This document shows, piece after piece, positions 21,540-32,640 of a DNA stretch of 64,000 nt. The DNA comes from Hyposmocoma kahamanoa (Eukaryota; Arthropoda; Insecta; Lepidoptera; Cosmopterigidae). Where the stretch lies: NCBI RefSeq assembly GCF_003589595.1, contig NW_020653337.1, positions 5,464,055 to 5,528,054 on the forward strand. The letters run 5' to 3'. How positions within the stretch are numbered: position 1 is the stretch's first letter; each line of letters starts with the position of its first letter. The translations under genes and the position numbers were made by a program. The notes beneath the pieces are model-generated. The model was not told the DNA's origin. It saw nothing but the letters and a program-made list of their open reading frames with translations, and did no database searches.

Positions 21540-21790
21540 TCACAAATTCCAAAAGTCCGAACCCCGAATCCCGGGAAATTCAAATTGCGAACGCTTGATT
21601 TGGGCGTGCATTCCCGCGACGACTGCTCCCAGCTATATTATGTCTCTGATTTATTGCATCGGATTCCCGTCGGTAATTAGTGCGTACCCCCTCCCGTCCC
21701 GTTCCCCTCTCCTTCCCCCGGGAGACCCGTAATTGATTGTAGTTGATTAATTTTGCAGTGCTGATGAGCTGATGAGGCGATCTACTGTTT
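21540..21790. other. Candidate conserved noncoding island
   Basis: Non-repetitive and GC-moderate, with a C/T-rich tract (21685-21720, ccccctcccgtcccgttccc) followed by closely spaced TAAT/ATTA motifs (gtaattgattgtagttgatt, aattttgcagtgctgatgag). No ORF and no repeat partner in the window. Such motif clustering suggests a regulatory element, but only a cross-species alignment could confirm it. Confidence 0.35.
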
Positions 21791-22696
21791 TGTGTATTAA
21801 TTTTAATAATGGATACTTAAAGTCGAAGCTTAATTTCAATAAATTAATACTATCTACATATTTTGACATTATTATTTTCTTACGTCTAAAAAAGTGCTTC
21901 ATAACCTTACTGTAGGGTATTATTTCGTAGAATTGTTCTGTGATGAAATTATTTTATCTACACACATATCATAAACTCTCTACAATGTAATCAAAACCGG
22001 AAATTACAACCAGCACAAAGGTAAACTGTTGTTTGAACAAATTTCTTATCTGTGAAAATGTTATTATTGTTTCATAATAACATCGAATTCAATGTTATCA
22101 TTACATTCAAATTTCATTAAACATCTCTGAAACACAAATCAATTTGATTTGACTTAATTCTAATATCAGTCGAGATGAAGTTTTATTCGAAATGAAATGT
22201 CAGTTTTGACAATTTCGCACTTTACTTGATATGGAACGATATGATAGTTGGGGCCGATTCTAGTTTGTCTATGAATTAAAAATAAAAACTACGGTTGTGT
22301 GCCATGCGTGAGTAAAGTTTTTATTTGCCGCCATTTCGCCAGTCGTGACATGTGGTTCCTGAACACATCACAGAGAGCTTATACCTATTAGTATACCTAC
22401 TATTGTTATTATGTGTGTAGAGAAAGCAGTGTATGTAACTGTACATAATTAGGCATTAAAATATTCGTGAGATGTTTTTATGAAACTCGCCTGTCGGCAC
22501 GTTTCATAAACCCACACTCGTAATTTAATGCCTTTCATTATGTAACAGTTACATAAACTACTATATATCCAACACAAAACATTTTTTATAGAGACAAAAT
22601 AGTCTTCAAAATTTCCTGCATACAGTCATAAAGTTTCCTAGAAAAAACTTATGAATACCATAACTACAGTAGGTTTAAATTTTTACATAACGCAAA
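21791..22696. other. AT-rich, nothing recognised
   Basis: No coding or repeat signal supported. Confidence 0.45.
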
Positions 22697-22740
22697 TGGC
22701 CTCCTCGGTGGCCAAATGGTTAAGATGGTTAAGAAAGAAG
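22697..22740 (+). mobile_element. SINE R2-like head fragment
   Basis: ggcctcctcggtggccaaat then ggttaagatggttaag resembles the A-box head of R2; no B-box follows. Confidence 0.4.
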
Positions 22741-23416
22741 AGAAGAAGAGGAAATTCAGATTGAACCAATTCAAAAATTGACCTTTTCTGATCATGCCTG
22801 TGGTAATGCTCCCAGAAATAATTTCATCACGAGCTAGTATTCCCAAACTTTTAGGCCCACCACAAAACATAATTGAAAACAAGTTTTTTTTATATTAAAT
22901 TAGTAGTTTAAATAGGTAGATACTTCAGGTTTTTTATCAAATGTGGTAGAACCCCTAGACAAGATCAACGGCCCTCAATTGCTTCCTGGCCTCTATCACA
23001 GGCCTCTACCTTAGAACTTTTCAGCTTGCACTGGGGGGGCACCACTAGGATAGGAACCACTTTGCGAAACTATGATCGAGCACATTATTGTTAATAATAA
23101 AATTACCAAGTATTTTACTTTTAACAACAGAACGTACCCCTCTTTCGTACCAATCAATAGATTAGTATGTTTAAAAGCAATTAAACTATCAGGTAACCAT
23201 AAATTAATAAACCTAAGCCCTATGTCATAGAGTTCGGGATTACCGGAGATTGAGCGCGATGTTCCCGGGAACTTTGTTTTTAATAACATCATCATCATTA
23301 ACGTTCCATTAGTAACGGGACGCTCTTAATTGAACTCTAGGTGTCAGGAATATTTCATTTCAGAAATAAATTTTAGTACATATTATAATACGATTTGTAA
23401 TTTTTATCGAATATAT
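22741..23416. other. No recognised gene
   Basis: Small minus ORFs (22664-22882, 23011-23298) have no recognised motif. 22960-23060 is slightly GC-richer. Confidence 0.35.
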
Positions 23417-23650
23417 AGGGTGTTAATCGTCTACAAAAAAAGGAGGGTAGTTGTCAATTTGACACGCGATAACTTCGACATTTGTGTATCGATTTCGATG
23501 TTTCTTTTTTTTTGTTGAAGCAAATGTTCCACTGCCATGGGTGGCAAATTAGGGCATTAATCCGGTTATAGGAATTCGTCCATTTTCCGTTAACCGATTT
23601 CAATAAAGCTTGGCAAATAGATGCACTTCCACAAATTGAGGTCTATTTAA
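23417..23650 (+). mobile_element. R4 repeat copy (diverged)
   Basis: Weak but collinear R4: aaaggagggtagttgtcaat, cgcgataacttcgacatttg, ttttttgttgaagcaaatg and ccgatttcaataaagcttgg. Confidence 0.65.
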
Positions 23651-24979
23651 AAACAGTTATTTTTAAATGATTTTTCAATTATGATAAATATTGTTATTAT
23701 TAGTAAAGTTCAACATGTTTTATTCGACGGATTCTCTAGCAGATGGTGAAAAAATCTCCCTATACCATTTTTGAAAAACCAAAACGAAATCTAACTATTT
23801 GCTAGCGTAAAAAATCGTCGTAGAGCGAGAGCGAAGATAATGTGATTGCGCTCAGGTGTGGGCAAGTTGAGTGTATTGCCAACCCCAGAAGAGCACTAAA
23901 ATGCTGCTGGTAAGATCTTGTGTGTCAAGGGACGTATATATTTCACCCTCAACAATAAATACGACTAAATTCTATTTGATATGAAAAATAATATAAATTT
24001 TGTCTAACAGTAATCTATCGTAAGTCACGAAAATAGGTGTATTTTTTCATGAATGACTTTATTTTTAAATAGGTCTATTATATCCAGCAGTAAAACTATA
24101 ATTTAAAAATAATGTATGCCTGAAATTCCATTGCAATACCTCGAGAATCTCAGGTGTCATGCTTGGCTTGGTCCTTTCAACACATTAAAACCATAGTATA
24201 AGAAGACAAGTAAGGTAACTCCATACAAACGTAACAGCGCGGCTTGTAGGAGCTAGTACCCTCCGCGTACTTTGTACAAGGTATATCTTTGCCTTGTACG
24301 GACGCGCATAATTTCGCATAATATAGCGCTGGTCGTCTCACGCGCTTTCATCAGGTATACTACCACCTATTTTTGCTGCTAAGCTACTGCTCATTAATAC
24401 TCGCATTACTATGCGAGCATTAAAAAGCACCTTATATTGTTCCTTTTACGTATGGTAGCAGCATTTTATCTTCCCTGATCAGCAGATCGGTTCCCTGTAT
24501 AAATCATACGCTGTCGCCGGGTATTGGATTAAGATTTCCGCGATGGATTGGATGGAGCTCATCCTGTTGAGTGACAGGACACATCGCCAATTTCCCCCGA
24601 GCACCTTGCATGTAGATTTTATCACTTTTACATTATACTTATTCATACTCAACGTTTTGGAGTACCGTCGTCGAAATAGGAATCATTATATTCGTGGGTC
24701 AGTAATTCTCTAAATATTGTACCCATCGAAATCAAATTTTGAATGAATGTATTGGTATGTAGTAACCAGAGATTGGTAAATGTAAATAAACTTTAAGCAA
24801 TACACGTAGAGTGGACAATGCTCTGTAATCTCTGTAATCCGAAATGATTAAAAGTAAATGGCAAAAAATTACAACAAAATAATTGTATTTTTACTTAGTA
24901 CAAAACCTTTTACTAAATATCTACTATATCTACTACGGTAGTAGTTTTTTGGGATTGTTAACCATTGTAAATGAAATAT
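23651..24979. other. Unassigned; balanced block at 24200-24610
   Basis: 24200-24610 has higher GC and short inverted repeats (gtacaagg/ccttgtac at 24272-24298; ctcgcat-tact-atgcgag at about 24401-24418). 24500-24600 (cgccgggtattggattaaga) looks unique. No ORF or repeat partner identified. Confidence 0.35.
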
Positions 24980-25375
24980 TTAAACGAAACAATTTGTCCC
25001 ATGGTCAGGGGTGACTGAGGTGGTAATGTCATCAACGAGTTATATCTAATATTAATGCAAACCACCCTATTATTCACTATTGTTACAAAAGTTATTAATT
25101 AAATACTTCAATTTTTTTTAAAAGAACGTTCCAATTTACGCTACAGATGTTTTACAAATTATTTATTTTAAAGATATAAATTATGTATTAATTAAATTTT
25201 CTTGTTAATAGTAATTAGAACAATTTAATGCATTTTAATTAGTACTGCAGTCTTGTCTACTTGAGATAACATACTGTATCCAAAACTGGTGGTACGGAGA
25301 AACCGTCTGTTGAAATTAGGATTATTGTTTTTATTGTAATGGCCTCTCGCAGCATCCTGGCTAAAATTACTTATA
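24980..25375 (+). mobile_element. R11 repeat copy 1
   Basis: Direct homologue of 45630-46010. Shared landmarks are gtgactgaggtggtaatgtc versus gatgactgagatggcgaagt, ttaatgcaaaccac, tttacgctacagatgtttta and gtacggagaaaccgt. AT-rich interior, no ORF. Confidence 0.7.
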
Positions 25376-25424
25376 ACCGAATTTTAAGTAATTCTTCTTA
25401 GGCGTAGTAAAACTTAATTATTGA

Positions 25425-25560
25425 TGCAAAGATCAAACATCCACAAAGAAAAATATCTTCGATCTGATTAGACTCGAACCAGCATCTGTTGCCACACCGG
25501 GGCAACCGCTTTTACCAACTAAGTTACAGACCGAGTCAGCAGATTTTACGAATACCTCGC
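25425..25560 (-). mobile_element. T367-related tRNA-like copy H (diverged)
   Basis: The minus strand has A-box-like taacttagttggtaaaagc, B-box gctggttcgagtctaatcag and the T367 end gatctttgcatcaataatta. The central anticodon region differs (gttgccccggtgtggcaaca), so it may be an older subfamily. Confidence 0.65.
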
Positions 25561-25580
25561 ATGTTGAAGATATTTTTAAC

Positions 25581-25810
25581 CAGCTTCAAAAGGAGGAGGT
25601 TCTCAATTCGTCTGTATTTTTTGTGTGTTGTCAACCGATGTTGACAACACACAAAAGAAGGTTACACAAGAAGGAAGGTCACATTTAAATTTGAAGAACA
25701 TATTATTCCATCTCTAAGAGTGGTAGTGCTGTTTCCGGTAACGGATTTCAATAAAACTTGGCAAATAGACGTAATTCTTTAATTCTTTTGAGGTCAGTTT
25801 TTCTTTTTAT
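25581..25810 (+). mobile_element. R4 repeat copy with internal palindrome
   Basis: R4 head (cttcaaaaggaggaggttct) and tail (ggatttcaataaaacttggc) flank a rearranged middle. The middle holds a 17-bp perfect inverted repeat, ttttgtgtgttgtcaac-cgat-complement, at 25619-25656. Confidence 0.75.
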
Positions 25811-26136
25811 AAAAAAGTAAAAGTATATAATTATTATTATTTATTTTATTTATAAATAAAATAAAACATGACAAATATCATTACAACAAATTTTATACTG
25901 TATGTCGGTCTGTTTTACAAAAAGCTGTTGTTTTTATTTTTTTATCACGGTTACAGAATCTCAACGTGACTGTACTCAACACGCTCATGGCCGCTGTTTG
26001 ATACATGTTTCCCCACTTGTCTGGAAAACATCGATCTATTACTTGTTAGTTTTTCGTTAGTTTTATAATAAAATTCTTTCGTGTAATACTTATGTATTCG
26101 TACAATACCTTATTGCACTGTCATAATAAAAAACTA
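25811..26136. other. AT-rich, nothing recognised
   Basis: Includes ttattattatttattttatt low complexity; no gene. Confidence 0.45.
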
Positions 26137-26500
26137 ATATTATAAGTGCGAAAGTAAATCTGTCTGTTACGTTTTCACGACCAAACTGCTAAACCAAATT
26201 TGATGAATTTTGATATAGAACTAGAATAATAATAATAATTAAAACGCACACACTCAACATAACCCCGCATTGGGGAAAAACCCTGTGTCGCGGGTGCCAT
26301 GGACACACACATAGACAACAATAAATTACACCCAAACTCACGATAGAAATAAATGTAGGCCATACAAATATTTCTACCGGCCCGGGAATCGAACCTGGCA
26401 CCTCTGCGTGGCAGTCCGGCATGGTAGCTGTTCGGCCACGGAGGCAGTTATATACAGAATATGGGACCTAGGAGAAGGACATAGCGTGAAAACCGCGCAT
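26137..26500. repeat. Interspersed repeat R16 split by a SINE
   Basis: ataagtgcgaaagtaaatct, acgaccaaactgctaaacca and gatgaattttgatatagaac (26137-26218) is a common lepidopteran repeat type. It seems to resume after the SINE as gggacctaggagaaggacat at 26461. The R2 SINE at 26225-26450 is therefore nested in it. Confidence 0.55.
26225..26450 (-). mobile_element. tRNA-derived SINE (R2) copy 4
   Basis: The best-preserved head: the minus strand reads ctgcctccgtggccgaacag, then gtgccaggttcgattcccgg, the body, and gtgtgtgcgtttt with an (att)n tail at 26225-26240. The A-box (tggccgaacagc) and B-box (ggttcgattcc) are both intact. Confidence 0.85.
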
Positions 26501-27007
26501 ATGCGTTTTCACATAGTTCGTTTTTACTGATTTTTGTTGCAGAAAAACTTGTAAAACTTCTTCTCCAATATATTATCAAAGTAATGTAGTATCTGAAAGA
26601 GGTATAATTTAACTAATTAAAATGCTAACTATAAACATTATTGCGCTTACTACAATTTACACCATATTTTTATCTTCGTCCTGAAAAATTACATAGAAAT
26701 CACATACGAGGTTGTGCTACTTTTTATCACAAAAATAAATCTTAAACGAGAATAATAGGAGGTGAAAGCTTGTATGGAGAACCAATAATTTCTCAAATAA
26801 CTACTACAGTAGGCAACTGGATTTACTTATTTCTACGCAGAAGAAGTCGCGGGCAATATAAAAAACTTCACGTGTCATGAAATGTGCGCACAGGCTGGTG
26901 AACAAGCAATCCTGAGGAGCAGGTTTCTTTAAATTTGTACCATACATGTTGTTCTTAATTATTATTATTATTATTATTCTATGTATTTTAATGAATTAAG
27001 GTAAATT
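26501..27007. other. No gene; (att)n microsatellite at 26958-26979
   Basis: AT-rich. A pure attattattattattattatt run lies at about 26958-26979. Nothing else supported. Confidence 0.5.
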
Positions 27008-27308
27008 AAAATTTATATTGAATTGATATTCAATTATTTTTTATGGAAAATTACTCCACTAGTTTGTTGTAATTATTAATACAAAGAACGAACACTTAGA
27101 AAGAATTCCTTCGATTCGTTTTAGCAAACTGTGCCAGATGCTAAAGCAACTAAGCTACGGAACGAACCAGCGGACCTCACGATTTTTTCTATATGCTTGT
27201 TGTAGTATCTTTGTATTTGCTTTTTCTACGACTTTTTACCCGTAGCGCCATCTATGAGAAATCTATGAAAGTATTTCGTCACCCAGTTAATAACTCAAAA
27301 GTATTTCG
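27008..27308 (-). mobile_element. T367 unit, copy C
   Basis: Reverse monomer: gaattgatattcaattattt, ttgtaattattaatacaaag, tRNA-like region with a damaged B-box (cgattcgttttagcaaac replaces it), ctaagctacggaacgaacca, tagcgccatctatgagaaat and tttcgtcacccagtt. Loss of the B-box means it is not transcribable as a tRNA-like RNA. Confidence 0.78.
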
Positions 27309-27367
27309 TTAAATACAGTGAATAGCTGAAAAGGTATCTAACCTTTTCAGCTATTCACTGTATTTAA
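27309..27367. repeat. Perfect 27-bp palindrome inside T367
   Basis: aaatacagtgaatagctgaa begins an arm (27309-27335) that is repeated as its exact complement at 27341-27367 after a 5-base loop. Both arms are T367 sequence in opposite orientation, so this is an inverted junction between two unit fragments. Confidence 0.88.
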
Positions 27368-27546
27368 ATTTTTATTGAATTGATATTCAATATTTTTTTT
27401 TGTGAAATTAGTCCAATAGATTGTTGTTTGTTGATAATTAATAATACTTTTATATAATTATTAAGTATTTGCTACAAGACGTCGGTTCGAATCCGGCCGA
27501 ATCGAAGTAATTTTTTCTACGTGTTCGATCTTTGTATTAATAATTA
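27366..27546 (+). mobile_element. T367 rearranged fragment D
   Basis: Starts with T367 head sequence in reverse (tttattgaattgatattcaa), then switches at about 27440-27475 to the + oriented tail gacgtcggttcgaatccggc, ending tcgatctttgtattaataat. The middle ~200 bp of the unit is missing. Confidence 0.72.
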
Positions 27547-27737
27547 AGGTAAATGTATTTCATTATAAATTAATCTGAACATAAGCAAAATAAATTATTA
27601 TAATATTAGCAATGAAATTGTTTTAATATTTTATTTAAAACGTTAGAAAAAGGAACTTAAACTAAAACTAAAATTTAAAAAATTAAAGTACGTTTTGGAA
27701 AATTTTCGGTTTCTGGTTTGACAGTCTTGATTTTTAA

Positions 27738-27968
27738 AAAACCAACTTCAAAAGTCATTCATCCCCTAGTTTGCCACCCTTAGAGGTGGAATATTTTCTT
27801 CAGATTTACATGGAACCACTCCTGAGGTAGCGGAGGTAGAGGTCTTTCCAACAAAAAAAGAATCACCAAAAATCGGTTCACAAAATCCGGAGTTATCGCG
27901 TAACATACATAAAAAAACATGCAGTCGACTTAAGAACCTCCTCCTTTTTTTTAAATCGGTTGTAAATG
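27738..27968 (-). mobile_element. R4 repeat copy
   Basis: Reverse R4: accaacttcaaaagtcattc, catcccctagtttgccaccc, ccaacaaaaaaagaatcacc and ttatcgcgtaacatac. Confidence 0.8.
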
Positions 27969-28356
27969 AAATAATAAGTTAAATACAATTTTCCCTTTTT
28001 GTGTTTACAATAATAAAAACCCGAAAATTTGTACATTGTCTTAATGGTACGCAAATTTCTACTTTTTGTCGTTCTGACCACAAAGGCAAAGGTTTTGTAG
28101 GAAATAAAGAATTTTCATGTTTCTATGTTAGAACCGAATAGAAAATTATATTGATAACTCAGAAAATAAAAATCGTGTTACGTGGTGATTATGAAACAAT
28201 TTTAAGTTACATCATAACTTTAAGTGAAATTTATAGTGTGGTTACGATACCTAAGCTAAATAAATGAGTATTTATATTTAGGTATCTTGTTTGTGCAAGT
28301 GCTTAAAAACAGAATAGCTATGGAACAAAAACAATTAGTTACTAGATAAATTTCAG
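27969..28356. other. AT-rich, nothing recognised
   Basis: No gene or repeat supported. Confidence 0.45.
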
Positions 28357-28523
28357 GCATATAGGACTTATCTATTTATGTCTCAAGGTGACGAGCGCAG
28401 AGGCAGTGCCCCTCTCAAATCTTTGTGTTTTAAAGCTCTGACCAGCACAGCAACTGTTATGGACAGGTGTGTCGCTTATCACCAGGCGCACGACTTATTC
28501 GTCCCGTCACTTGGTATCATAAA
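28357..28523 (+). mobile_element. R3 repeat copy (e), plus R4 stub
   Basis: 3' half of R3: ggtgacgagcgcagaggcag, gcaactgttatggacaggtg and ccaggcgcacgacttattcg, with an A-rich end. gagaacctcctgaagtcggt at 28541-28562 is a short R4 stub, so this R3 may sit in a decayed R4. Confidence 0.75.
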
Positions 28524-28572
28524 AAGAAATAAACAGCCAAAATGAGAACCTCCTGAAGTCGGTTGAAAAATA

Positions 28573-29024
28573 CATTCGTTTCTTATCTGTAACAATCGCG
28601 AAGACCTAAGAACTCGAAATCTTTATAGAAATCATAAAGAAACAAACGGAAAAACTCTACTAGTTACTACTCTATTTAATAATGGGTGCCTTTTTTCCCT
28701 GTACCGCCCGTTTAACCCCGCAGCAATACCTTCACGAAAGCCGCACTAGAACGATTTGTTCACCCGTCACCGTCGCGATATTGCGCGACAAGACAAACGA
28801 TCGCGAAAAACTTGGGCCCTTTTAATAAAATATTTACTCAGAGACAGATTACGTGGGGAGACAATGGCTAGATCACAACTTTACTCGTGTTCAGGCTCCC
28901 TTGAGCACGCTCGATTTGTAAATGTCCAGTTTGGTAGTTGGTCCCGAGATGCTTGGATGTATAGTGAAGTGATATTGGTTTATCTAACTGACAGCGATAC
29001 TGCAATAGGATGATATGTTAGTGG
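28573..29024 (+). other. Unassigned, coding-like 28756-29013
   Basis: An 85-aa + ORF with RQDKRSRKTWALLIKYLLRD precedes the RTE-like tail. No recognised domain. It may belong to the same dead element. Confidence 0.3.
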
Positions 29025-29330
29025 TATTGGAGGGTAAGTACAAAGATGTGCTGAAGCGTCACATGAAGAAATGCAATATAAAGCCTACGCAATGGGAGCA
29101 GTAGAATGGCAACCAGTTGGTGTGGATGCTGCTGGTCAACTCCAAAGTCTGTGACTTAGAGGACGAACAGCGTTCGGAACTTAATTTTAAAACCAAAACC
29201 CTGCGGTAAACAGTTATAATTTTGAAAATGACGTGCTCACATGCTCGCAGTGTTCGGGGACGTTCGAAAATTGGCTACATTAGCCACATGCTAGCCCACG
29301 AACGCCTCCTACAGCGGAGCTGAAGTTTTC
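29025..29330 (+). pseudogene. RTE-type LINE C-terminal remnant
   Basis: Reads KYKDVLKRHMKKCNIKPTQW, then after stops CDLEDEQRSE and finally SKIGYISHMLAHERLLQ. RTE-clade polymerases characteristically end with RYKDxLKxxLKxCNIxxxxWE followed by a C2H2-type finger ending RIGxISHxRAH. Stops and a frame change make it a dead copy. Confidence 0.58.
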
Positions 29331-29554
29331 GCCTTAACCGAAATCGGCTGGGAGCATTCATTCCCTAAAATAGAATATATTTAACCCATTCGTGGGCAGT
29401 ACCGAAATAGCACCGCACACAATAATATCATTACTTTTGTTTGTACCGTAGTGCTTAAAATGTTAAATGTAGTTTAGTGCATTGTTGATACTTCTCTATG
29501 GAGAAACAGCAATAGTGACAACTACACAGAAAACAGTTGTAAATCGCCACCATG
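29331..29554. other. No recognised feature
   Basis: Unassigned. Confidence 0.4.
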
Positions 29555-29850
29555 ATATGATATTTAATTATTTTTGTGAAGTTACTCCACTAGTATGTTA
29601 TAATTATTAATATAAATAATAAATTTAATAAATTTAAAAATTACAATTATTAAAGGAACATCTCTAGTCAGTTGATAGTAATTGTAAAGGCTGAGTGAAG
29701 AAACAGATTTCTCACAGATCCCGAAGATCTGCAACAGACACATATAAATATTTGGCTCAGTGGCTTAGTTGGCACGGTTTGCTGTAAAACGTTGGTTCGA
29801 ATCAACCCCGATGAAACAGAGAACTAGCTGACACCTGAACCTTACAATTT
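29555..29850 (+). mobile_element. T367 fragment E (diverged)
   Basis: gtgaagttactccactagta and ttataattattaatataaat are in reverse orientation. Then, in + orientation, come gtggcttagttggcacggtt and acgttggttcgaatcaaccc. The A- and B-box cores survive but the spacing between them is short. Confidence 0.62.
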
Positions 29851-29929
29851 TTTTTATTTGCTTATTGCAGATTTTTGTTTTTCATTTTTAACGGTTTTTT
29901 TTGTCGCACGAATCTTATCTTGGTGTAAT

Positions 29930-30010
29930 AAAGTCATATCTGCAAATTACAACTCTTCAGGAGAGATATTTAAAGATTCCACGAACGAAATTAATCGATA
30001 AGATTTGTAT
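29930..30010 (+). repeat. R15 short repeat copy 1
   Basis: aattacaactcttcaggaga and cgaacgaaattaatcgataa match 43850-43925 (ataacaacttttctggagaa, cgaacgaaattagtcgataa). Two copies only; class unknown. Confidence 0.55.
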
Positions 30011-30144
30011 GCTTAAATAAAAGTGTTATAAAATGTCATATTTGCATAATTTGTTTCATGTCGTTCGTATTATTTTAATGATTTTCATGTGATAAAACAC
30101 GTCTGTCATATGATGACGTATTATGACCATTTTAGCAGCATTAG

Positions 30145-30430
30145 AGCTCCTTGTGAAAGAGTTCATCCAGGGCAGTACTGCCACCTTACCTATTTCTGCT
30201 GCCAAGCAGTAATGTTAGCATTACTGTGTTCCAGTTTTGAAGGGTTGTGCTGGTGAAATTACCGGCACATGGGACTTGTCAACTTATATTTCAGGGTGAC
30301 GGGCGCAGTGGCAGTGCCCCTCAGACCTTTGCGTTTTAAAGCTCTGAGTAGCACTGCAACTGTTATGGATAGGCGTGTAGCTTACCATCAGGCGCACGAC
30401 TTGTTCATCTCGTCACTTATTATAAAAAAA
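30145..30430 (+). mobile_element. R3 repeat copy (f), near full length
   Basis: Best + copy: gagctccttgtgaaagagtt, ctgccaccttacctatttct, gtaatgttagcattactg, gggttgtgctggtgaaatta, gacgggcgcagtggcagtgc, gcaactgttatggataggcg, accatcaggcgcacgacttg and an A-run tail. Used as the reference for the family. The 75-aa ORF over it is not a gene. Confidence 0.85.
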
Positions 30431-30799
30431 ATACATGTGACTTTATCATGTATACCAAGGACACTAATTTCGTCACTAAACCACAAAATTAACTAAAAGT
30501 TTGTGAAAAAAACAGTACATGAAACTAACATGCATTTTCCACTAAGCGACTCTTATTTATTCAAAAAGTCATTATACCATGCCCATTGTCTCGGCCGTGA
30601 CTCAGAGTAAAACTATAGTCTATTTGACATAAAAAAAAGCATTTATTTACTAGATAAAAGTAATTACAGTTTCCATTGTTGGTGCTACTTGTAAGTAGAA
30701 GTTACTTGTGTTAGAAGCCCCGCTCTTCAGGGTTACAATTTTTTATTTTTTTATCCGTAAATATTTAACTAAAATAAAACTAAGAAAGATGCGGATAAT
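30431..30799. other. No recognised feature
   Basis: AT-rich DNA before the microsatellite. Confidence 0.45.
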
Positions 30800-30842
30800 T
30801 AATGTGTATGTATGGTATATGTCTGTGTCTGTCTGTAAGTCT

Positions 30843-31095
30843 GTGTGTGCGCGTGTGTGTGTGCGTGTGCGTGTGCGTGTGTGTGCGTGTGCGTGTGCGT
30901 GTGCGTGTGCGTGTGCGTGTGCGTGTGCGNNNNNNNNNNGTGTGCGTGTGCGTGTGCGTGTGCGTGTGCGTGTGCGTGTGCGTGTGGGTGTGCGTGTGCG
31001 TGTGCGTGTGCGTGTGCGTGTGGGTGTGCGTGTGCGTGTGCGCGCGCGCGTGCGCGCGTGTGTGTGTGTGTGTATGTGTGTGTGTGTGTGTGCTT
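30843..31095. repeat. (GTGTGC)n microsatellite with assembly gap
   Basis: About 250 bp of gtgtgc hexamers with gtgtgg variants and a pure gt run at the right. Interrupted by ten Ns at 30930-30939, so the true length is unknown. ORFs of alternating Val/Cys/Arg or His/Thr/Ala here are artefacts. Confidence 0.97.
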
Positions 31096-31792
31096 GCGTG
31101 CGTAACAGAACGTATAAGTACTACATATCTGGTTGTGTAAATAATGACATAGCATGGGTAGGTACGGTAACGATTGAGATTTGAAGTTTCTAGAGGTGTA
31201 ATGATGTAAAATCAAATGAACTTGAATCAATTAAAGAACAAATAATAAACAAAATAAAAAGTATTGAAAAGATCAAATGTTATTAAGTTACTAAAAAACT
31301 ACACAAGAAATAAAAAATCAATAACAACCAAACAAAAATAATACAATTACTCCGGAAACATCACGCAAAGCTCGAAACAAAAGAAAACTACTGGCGCATG
31401 CACTCATAATGACGCGAGACACAGGTTTCATGCAGCCATTCCGTTACAGATTTCATACACCGTTACCTAGAGGTTATGTTTGATACCAAACATTCACAAA
31501 TGTACTAAACTTCGAAATTAAAAATACAGTTATCTACATGCTGGCCTTGTACGAGTAAAGACGAATGATGCGAATGAAGCTTCATACTTGATATTGTCTT
31601 TTAATTTGGTCGATTACATAAGTGACTGTAATTGTTTCGAACAGATGTTGGACGGAGAATGAGAGTAGAGTAGAGAGAGAGGGTTACAGTAATTCGAACT
31701 ATCGGGCGTCACAATTGAGCTCTCTTTCGATATATCACAGATATTTTAGTGGCTGTGTGTGAGTGTCTGTACAATTTACGATGTAGCAAATA
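31096..31792. other. No recognised gene
   Basis: Balanced to AT-rich DNA; a gagagtagagtagagagaga tract lies near 31660. Confidence 0.4.
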
Positions 31793-32640
31793 GAACATTA
31801 TTGCAGAGACCGGGAAGTAAAGGATTGCTGGACGAGTATGAGTTAAAAGGACGAGCGCCAGCGAGACCTTGTGTTAATACGAGTCAAGCAATCCCCGTTC
31901 CCGCCGAGGCATATATAGAATTTTTCTCAAACAATGTGAGGAAATAATAAAAGACTAAAGAGAGGAAGATGTGTAATAGAAAAAGTAAAAATATATTAAC
32001 TAACATTAAAATTTATACAATACCATTGCTAAAAGAAAATGTCATTGTTTTTCCAGGCGTATTGATAGTAGTCTGCTGGACTTCTGATGATGTGTTTGAA
32101 TTTATCTATTACTGTATATTCGTTATTGCTCTTTTCACTAGCTCTAATTGTCGTGACCAAAATGCGAAGACGACAAAACAAAAGAATAACGAAACACTTT
32201 AGTCTAAATGTTACCGCCATTTTCTTTTTTTTTTAAGTAAGTGGTACAGGTAGGTATTTTTAATTCTCGCAGTTATGAACACTGGGCAGTTGGCTGTATG
32301 AGTTTTTCTTTTGCCTGTTTACATAGTTCATTATTAATAAGTACATTTAAAAGTTTAGAGAAGAGGACATTAATGGATTTTCGTACTGACTTTGCAGGCC
32401 TTGGCCGGGAAGAAGTCGCACGGTCCATAAATGACAAACTTTCCGTGTTCGATTTTTGGAAGTAATGTAAATATTTCCGAGCATGTTTGAGAAAACTAAC
32501 TTTTCTATATTTTTTCGGGTCTGAGTTATTTTGGAATACCGTCGTTGTTTCCGATTTCCATAACACAAGTGCTTTAGTTACTTATACTTTCGGATCTGAC
32601 CAACATTATGTGATGTTGTCTAATATTTATATTTATTATT
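31793..32640 (+). mobile_element. R7 repeat copy 2 (unidentified transposon)
   Basis: The longer copy of the R7 family. A frame at 31797-31947 reads LLQRPGSKGLLDEYELKGRA and continues PVPAEAYIEFFSNNVRK. A second block at 32400-32432, after gactttgcag, reads ALAGKKSHGP then stop. Both frames are shared with the copy at 1795-2497, mostly with silent changes. The tail 32490-32640 (ttccgatttccataacacaa, actttcggatctgacc) recurs at 60025-60180. A multi-exon transposon gene remnant is possible; the superfamily is not recognised. Confidence 0.68.

Noticed and set aside
30708..31230. Long ORFs on both strands across the microsatellite
   Set aside because: They are translations of GTGTGC repeats and run through Ns; no real protein.
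32029..32568. Minus-strand ORFs of 63-97 aa
   Set aside because: Shadows of the R7 repeat; the frames conserved between copies are on the opposite strand.
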